Below are positions 59,197-64,000 of a stretch of DNA of 64,000 nt, one piece after another. The DNA is taken from positions 7,758,649-7,822,648 of the forward strand of contig OY744615.1 of the NCBI GenBank assembly GCA_963556255.1. Reading direction: 5' to 3'. The position numbers were made by a program, and so were the translations under genes. Origin of the DNA: Allolobophora icterica (taxonomy: Eukaryota > Annelida > Clitellata > Crassiclitellata > Lumbricidae). The notes under the pieces are model-generated. The model made no database searches. It had not been told where the DNA came from and was given only the letters and a program-made list of their open reading frames with translations. Each line of letters opens with the position of its first letter. The stretch's first letter is position 1.

Positions 59197-59297
59197 CATC
59201 TATCATATATACATATACACGTGAAACTAAAGTAAGCGCACTAAATATATACGCCAATATCTCGCACTGCAAGACTGTACACAAAACTCAGTTCACA
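59197..59297 (-). repeat. 5' LTR, outer part (interrupted)
   Basis: Remaining 101 bp of the split 5' LTR, ending GTTCACA before the AATAA target duplication. The two parts sum to 497 bp, equal to the intact 3' LTR. Confidence 0.95.
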
Positions 59298-59302
59298 AAT
59301 AA

Positions 59303-60110
59303 TTTGCAGTTGGACCCATTATTCATAATTATCATAATCTGAACCAGAACTTCTGTATTTCTTTTTTCACCCAAAGAATGCTAAATCGCGGTAACCATCT
59401 CATTCAGAGGCACTAAGTGAAAAAGAAATTCGCACGCAGGTAATTTAGGTTCGATTCCAGGTCGAGAACCAAGTAGTTTGACAGGCTGTGGTGAGTGATG
59501 TTTAGAATTGCAACTACAAGGGAGATCGATGGAAGAAAATTAATCAAGATTTGTAGAATGTTCAGTTTTGAGAAAGATCTGCGCAGAGATTGGGTATGAG
59601 ATACAGTATTCGTGAGTTGGCAAGATTTGTCAGGTCATAGGCGTAGACTCTGGGGGGGGGACCGGGGCACGTGCCCCTCCAATAATTGAGATGGACTGTA
59701 CACCTAATGCAACAAAATTAATGTAGAATGAATAACCAAATGCTCCCCAACATTTTGGACAAGTTTATGCCAGCGGATCAGGTAGTTGTGAATCTGGCGG
59801 GAGTATATTCCACAGACATGAAGCAGCTCGAGTATGAAGCCACTGCTAAATAATTATAAGAAGGACCTGCCGGGATGGCGTAAAAGTGTCAAATGGAAGA
59901 AGAAAAACTTGAGAGGGTTGATTGAATTGTAAATAACTGTCAGAGGTCGAATGATTCAGAACATTGAACTGTAGTATTGCACATAGTTGGGTTTCTCACC
60001 GAATCTAAACAGTTTCCATGATACTTTGACCTCTGTCCAGCTTTAAAGAAGAAACAACACACTACCATGAAGACCTACAAAATATTGGAATCACATCTAC
60101 CACCTGTCTA
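59303..60110. other. No recognisable gene
   Basis: A GGGGGGGG run and a GGGGCACGTGCCCC palindrome at about 59650-59690 may be one end of a further transposon. No second end was found. Confidence 0.4.
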
Positions 60111-60118
60111 CTCCACGC

Positions 60119-60735
60119 GAAGTGCGCCCGTACGTTACTTACCGGAATAACGTACGCTTACCGTACGTCCGTTATCGAAAAAAAATTACGTACGCGTACC
60201 GTACGCATACGTTAGAATGCCACAAGTTTATCTGATTATTCACATAGAACCTCAATATAACTATTGTCTTATAACGTAGGGCCTACGCGTTCCGTACGCG
60301 TACGTCAAAAATGATCAGTTTAACTCTACAGTATTAGTTTCGCCATACGCAGGCCTAGTTATTAATTTTACGAACGGTACCGAAATACAGTATTACCAAT
60401 AAAATGACCACTGGCACTGACCATCCTATAAAGTGTGCCGTAATTCCGTAAAATATTAATTATCTTCATATTATACATTAGACAGAATATTAGCAATTTG
60501 GAATTTTAAAGTTTTAAAGTAGAGATCATTGAACAGATGTAGGCTAATGGTCAAAACTGTTTACGATCGTCAATCGCCAACTGTTATTGACTTTTCTTGT
60601 GTATTATTATTTTCGTCATGAACTGATGTCAACGTACGCCAACTTACGGCTTGATAACGTACGCGTACCGTACCTACGTCTTAGAAAAAAATAACGAACG
60701 TACCGTAGTGTACCGTACGTACGGTTGCACCTTGA
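60119..60735. mobile_element. hAT-type element rich in CGTACG words (617 bp)
   Basis: Exact 8-bp target duplication CTCCACGC (60111-60118, 60736-60743). Imperfect inverted ends (GAAGTGCGCCCGTACGT and its partner ending ACGGTTGCACCTTGA). Many CGTACGCGTACCGTACG words near both ends and AT-rich centre. Non-coding. Confidence 0.88.
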
Positions 60736-60743
60736 CTCCACGC

Positions 60744-61521
60744 CTGCCGGGGAAGTGGCTGGGGATATTCTTTCTGCCGGTGTTTTGCACTAATATTGAC
60801 GATTATGGCGATTGGGGATAATAGCTTGTCGTCGCATCGCTGACACGGCTACGCTCAGCTGACTTCACTATCACAAAGACACTGTGCAGTAATTGCAATA
60901 CTAAATCTAGCCAAGAGACAGGAGATGGCTGATTATTAATAATAAACATGCCAAGAAAGTCATCAACAATGCACGAGACGCGGGTTATCTTCATGTTTAT
61001 GAGTACCGGGTATTGTATTTTTAGGAATCACGGGTAATATATATGTGTGTTAATTGTGAGTTCGTCCTCCGGCATACACTCAGACGAGCATAAAGACGGA
61101 TATCATTCTGTTCGTTTGCAATAAAAGGTACAGTCAACGTCACCAGTAACCAGCGCTGATACTACGCGAATACTAGGAATATAATAAATCAACGTAGGGT
61201 ACTTTCAGATGCATTTAAGCTTGCCTCATTATAGAGCGGATCCTAATTTCACCCAATCTCCTCATCCTTTGCTTCGCTTCAATTCTAAACACCGTCCGTT
61301 GTAGCCATCTGCTTGACCGGTTCGTCTGAACTTTGAACCAGAACCTAATCATTTAATGCATCACCGATTTTGTTTTTGATGAAGAAATTTGCGAATAAAC
61401 TTATTCTTCATTCAGACTGCATATTTTGGCACTGAAGACCTTTGGATATTACTTTGCATTATCTTCGCCAAAGTGTATTTTCTTCCCTTTTTCTCTATTA
61501 AGTTACTTTCTCTTTTTGCAG
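60744..61521. other. Upstream region of the SLC5 exon
   Basis: Should contain the promoter and an untranslated first exon. No element can be pinned down except the pyrimidine tract and acceptor ending at 61521. Confidence 0.4.
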
Positions 61522-61873
61522 GAAATTCGGAGCAATGGAGTCGCATTTGAATTGGGCGGACTATCTGATCCTCGTTGGATTCCTCGTCATCTCTCTGGCC
61601 ATCGGAATCTACCATTCGCTGACTGGAGGTCGACAGAAGACGATCGCTGAGTTCATAATGGGCAATCGACGACTCAAAGTCATTCCGACGGCCGTTTCGA
61701 TGTTCGTTTCCTTGTTTTCAGCCATTGCGATGCTTGGAATGACGGCCGAGATGTACAGCTATGGAGTCCAATACCTAATATTCTCCAACGTAGCAGGAAC
61801 ATTTGCTGTCCTCTTTGTCGAGCGCATCATTATCCCTTGGCTCTATCCAATGAAGCTGGTCAGCATTTACGAT
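61522..61873 (+). CDS. SLC5-family sodium/solute symporter, first coding exon
   Basis: ATG at 61535 opens 113 codons that end at a strong donor (GAT/GTAAGT). A long pyrimidine tract and TTTTTGCAG lie just before 61522, so this is probably the second exon, with an untranslated exon upstream. Residues 6-29 (NWADYLILVGF...), 54-76 and 80-106 are hydrophobic and fit the first three membrane helices. The GxxxxxxxFxMGNRR and SMFVSLFSAIAMLG patterns are typical of the SLC5 sodium symporters, closest in feel to the monocarboxylate (SLC5A8/A12) or multivitamin (SLC5A6) group. The substrate cannot be assigned from one exon. The rest of the gene lies beyond 64000, past the antisense retrotransposon that begins in this intron at 62340. 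Confidence 0.85.
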
Positions 61874-62339
61874 GTAAGTGAACTCAGCTTTCTCCCATAA
61901 CAGTTCAATCAGAAGTGACTCTTAATTAGGCAGTTTGATTGCCCTTTTGTCGCTTTACAAACAACCTAGTAACTGCTCTTGATGAGCATTTTCATTTGAC
62001 AGTGACGTTTGACTTTGGAACTTTCTGTATCGATTCGCCCAGCACCAGACATTATTTCCATTTGCCTTCGTTACTTTGAATTATGAATGCCACTCAACTA
62101 AGTCATCTGTCGTTTTAACGGGGATTTTCGGTAGCTGGACCTATTCATGCTTCTGTTCATTCTGCTCACTCGCTTAAATATGTCAATTCGGTCTCAGGTT
62201 AAGACTTATTAGCTTACCCACCATAGACTCATTGGTTGTGACCCGACACGATATTGTGCACGAATGGTTGAAACCTACTGCAATGATATTATCTACGTTT
62301 TAGAAGTTGCTAATTAGCCTACCTTAAATATAATGCAAC

Positions 62340-62816
62340 TGTCAACCCAATCCTTCCGTTGACAATCCTTCTGATTTAATCCTTGTTCTCTTCGTACTTA
62401 ACGCCTATTTAACGTTCACCTTTTGAACACTAATTCTACGTATAAGTATAACCTGAATTAATCAGCAACACAGTTTAATATCTTCTAGTTTAATAAGAAA
62501 CAAACAGACAGAACTCAATTCGATTACAACTCAACTAGTCAGCCACACTACTACAGCGAACACACTCGAATTCAAACTTCTCTAGTCAGCATAATTCTTC
62601 GCGCCTCTTGACACACCTGTCTTCTGTGCGCATAAGCGAAATCTAATAATATACATATAGCGCGCCGCTGCCGATATCGGCCGGCCACGCGTGTCAGTAA
62701 GACTAAACGTTATACATCTATCATATATACATATACACGTGAAACTAAAGTAAGCGCACTAAATATATACGCTAAATATCTCGCACTGCAAAACTGTACA
62801 CAAAACTCAGTTCACA
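62340..62816 (-). repeat. 3' LTR of retrotransposon copy 2
   Basis: 477 bp, similar throughout to the 497-bp LTR of copy 1. A segment of about 24 bp containing the AATAAA (50681-50686 in copy 1) is replaced by TAA near 62450. Scattered substitutions make it older or more diverged than copy 1. Confidence 0.93.
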
Positions 62817-62930
62817 TTACCTCCTTCCTTTTTCTGGAATTGAGCAAATTAAATTTCAAAATTTGCGAAATTACCAAAATACATGAAACATATATATATC
62901 TAACTAATTAATAAACAGTCTTACGATTAC

Positions 62931-64000
62931 TTATAACCTTGACAAACAATCAGCAATAATATTCAATCTGCCCTTCTTGTACTTCACCTCAACATCAAAA
63001 GTTTGTAAGGCTAACGCCCAACGCACAAGTTTAGCAGACTTAGACATTGACTCAGTCAAATATGTAAGAGGATTGTGATCAGTAAAAATGAAAATTTTTG
63101 ATCCAATTATAATTTCTTTTAACTTGTTTAGAGCCCAAACAATAGCATAGGCTTCCTTTTCCACAGTAGCCCATCTCTTCTGGGTATCAGTTAATTTTTG
63201 ACTGATAAATGACACAGGGCGTTCTATTCCCTTGTCGTCCATCTGTGTTAAAACAGCACCGACTGCAAAGTCACTACTATCGCAGTACAAATTGAATGGT
63301 TTTCCCACTTCAAAAACATATAACACTACTTTGGATCGCACAGCCTCTTTAAGTAAATCAAATGCTTGCTGATGTTCAACAGTCCAATCAATCTTATCAG
63401 AAACACGTTTACTAGTTAAATCAGATAAAGGTTTCGCAATCTGTGCAAAGTCCTTAATAAACTGTCTGTAATAATTAAAAAATCCAAGCAGTTGCTTAAC
63501 TTGCTTCTTAGTTTCTGGGATCTTCAAATTAGTCAAACTTTCAATTCTGTCTGGATTCATCTTTATCTTACCAGACCCAACCACATGACCGATAAACCTT
63601 ACCTCACTCTTACCAAATATGCATTTTTTCAAATTCAAAGTAACGTTATGCAATCTCATTTGCATCAAAAATGCATCTAGATGCTGCAAGTGAACTTTCC
63701 AACTGTCAGAATGCACAGCAATGTCATCAACATACGGTTCTGCAAAGTCACTTATAGGCTGTAAAACTAAATTTATCGCCTTAACAAAAGTTCGGCCTGA
63801 ATTTATCATTCCAAAAGGAACACGAGTAAATTCATACAGTCCATTATGTGTTACAAAAGCTGTCTTCCATTGATCAGATTGTTTTACAGGACAAGTCCAA
63901 TAAGCACTTCGACAGTCCAAGATGGAAATCACATTAGACTTTCCAACTTTGTTCAAAACGTCTCTGACAATCGGCATCGGATATTTACAATCCACTGTGA
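62931..64000 (-). CDS. Retrotransposon pol, RT/RNase H part, copy 2 (partial)
   Basis: Open to the window edge with no stop. Over the 354 residues aligned to copy 1 residues 1449-1802, I count four differences (G to V, M to L, I to T, V to I). RT YVDD and RNase H DSSDFAVG and TDHNPL motifs are intact. Complete length unknown. Confidence 0.95.
   Translation of the reverse strand, partial: TVDCKYPMPIVRDVLNKVGKSNVISILDCRSAYWTCPVKQSDQWKTAFVTHNGLYEFTRVPFGMINSGRTFVKAINLVLQPISDFAEPYVDDIAVHSDSWKVHLQHLDAFLMQMRLHNVTLNLKKCIFGKSEVRFIGHVVGSGKIKMNPDRIESLTNLKIPETKKQVKQLLGFFNYYRQFIKDFAQIAKPLSDLTSKRVSDKIDWTVEHQQAFDLLKEAVRSKVVLYVFEVGKPFNLYCDSSDFAVGAVLTQMDDKGIERPVSFISQKLTDTQKRWATVEKEAYAIVWALNKLKEIIIGSKIFIFTDHNPLTYLTESMSKSAKLVRWALALQTFDVEVKYKKGRLNIIADCLSRL

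Larger units (their letters stand above)
50571..59297 (-). mobile_element. Full-length Gmr1-like Ty3/Gypsy LTR retrotransposon (copy 1)
   Basis: Two 497-bp LTRs (TG...CA ends) flank one long Gag-Pol frame. The 5' LTR, on the right because the element is on the minus strand, is split by a 1.8-kb pogo-like insertion. Five-base target duplications AATAA lie at 50566-50570 and 59298-59302. In order: LTR, 384-bp leader, gag, protease, integrase, reverse transcriptase, RNase H, polypurine tract, LTR. Integrase before RT is the Ty1/copia-like order known for the deuterostome Gmr1 group of Ty3/Gypsy elements. No envelope gene is present. Confidence 0.95.
62340..64000 (-). mobile_element. Gmr1-like retrotransposon, copy 2 (cut by window end)
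   Basis: Same family and orientation as copy 1. An LTR (62340-62816) is followed by polypurine tract and the 3' end of pol. It is inserted antisense in the first visible SLC5 intron. The rest lies beyond the window. Confidence 0.95.

Noticed and set aside
59640..59700. Transposon end with GGGGCACGTGCCCC
   Set aside because: Only one end could be seen; no partner inverted repeat or target duplication was found, so no element is claimed.

Overview
This is animal nuclear DNA: spliced genes with long introns, extreme microsatellite density, many tRNA-derived SINEs, 5'-truncated LINEs, hAT and pogo DNA transposons, and two copies of a Ty3/Gypsy-type retrotransposon whose integrase precedes its reverse transcriptase, an order known from deuterostome (Gmr1-like) elements. 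With the many TAGGCCTA words, a marine deuterostome, probably an echinoderm or another ambulacrarian, is the best guess. That is an inference and no species is claimed.

Layout. 1-7.9 kb: SINE and LINE remnants, ATGT and CAGG microsatellites, two copies of a small hAT-like MITE, and two very decayed minisatellites. 7.9-30.9 kb (minus strand): a complete amphiphysin/BIN1 gene assembled here from 14 coding exons. All exons join in phase, total 1350 nt, and encode 449 aa: N-BAR domain, short variable linker, C-terminal SH3. Its introns hold SINEs, LINE pieces, a hAT element with an 8-bp target duplication, and two roughly 550-bp purine/pyrimidine-asymmetric tracts beside exons. 31-43 kb: a transposon graveyard with a 3.1-kb pogo-like element carrying a nested insertion, a fold-back element with a 170-bp tandem duplication, several hAT-type elements with intact target duplications (one nested in another), and large palindromes. 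43-50 kb: LINE fragments, including one LINE end nested in another in opposite orientation, an orphan 3'-terminal exon (+), a weak candidate signal-peptide exon (-), a 220-bp GA microsatellite inside LINE coding sequence, and a decayed 52-bp-period minisatellite. 50.6-59.3 kb: a full-length Gmr1-like retrotransposon (-) with one uninterrupted 1802-aa Gag-Pol frame, LTRs differing at a single base, and a TA-flanked pogo-like element inserted in its 5' LTR. 61.5-61.9 kb: first coding exon (+) of an SLC5-family sodium/solute symporter. 62.3-64 kb: a second, truncated-by-window copy of the retrotransposon, antisense in the SLC5 intron.

The host genes are amphiphysin (membrane curvature, endocytosis, T-tubules) and an SLC5 transporter. 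Nearly everything else is mobile DNA and its decay products. No database search was possible. Family calls rest on motifs and remembered family features, and coordinates of decayed repeats are approximate.
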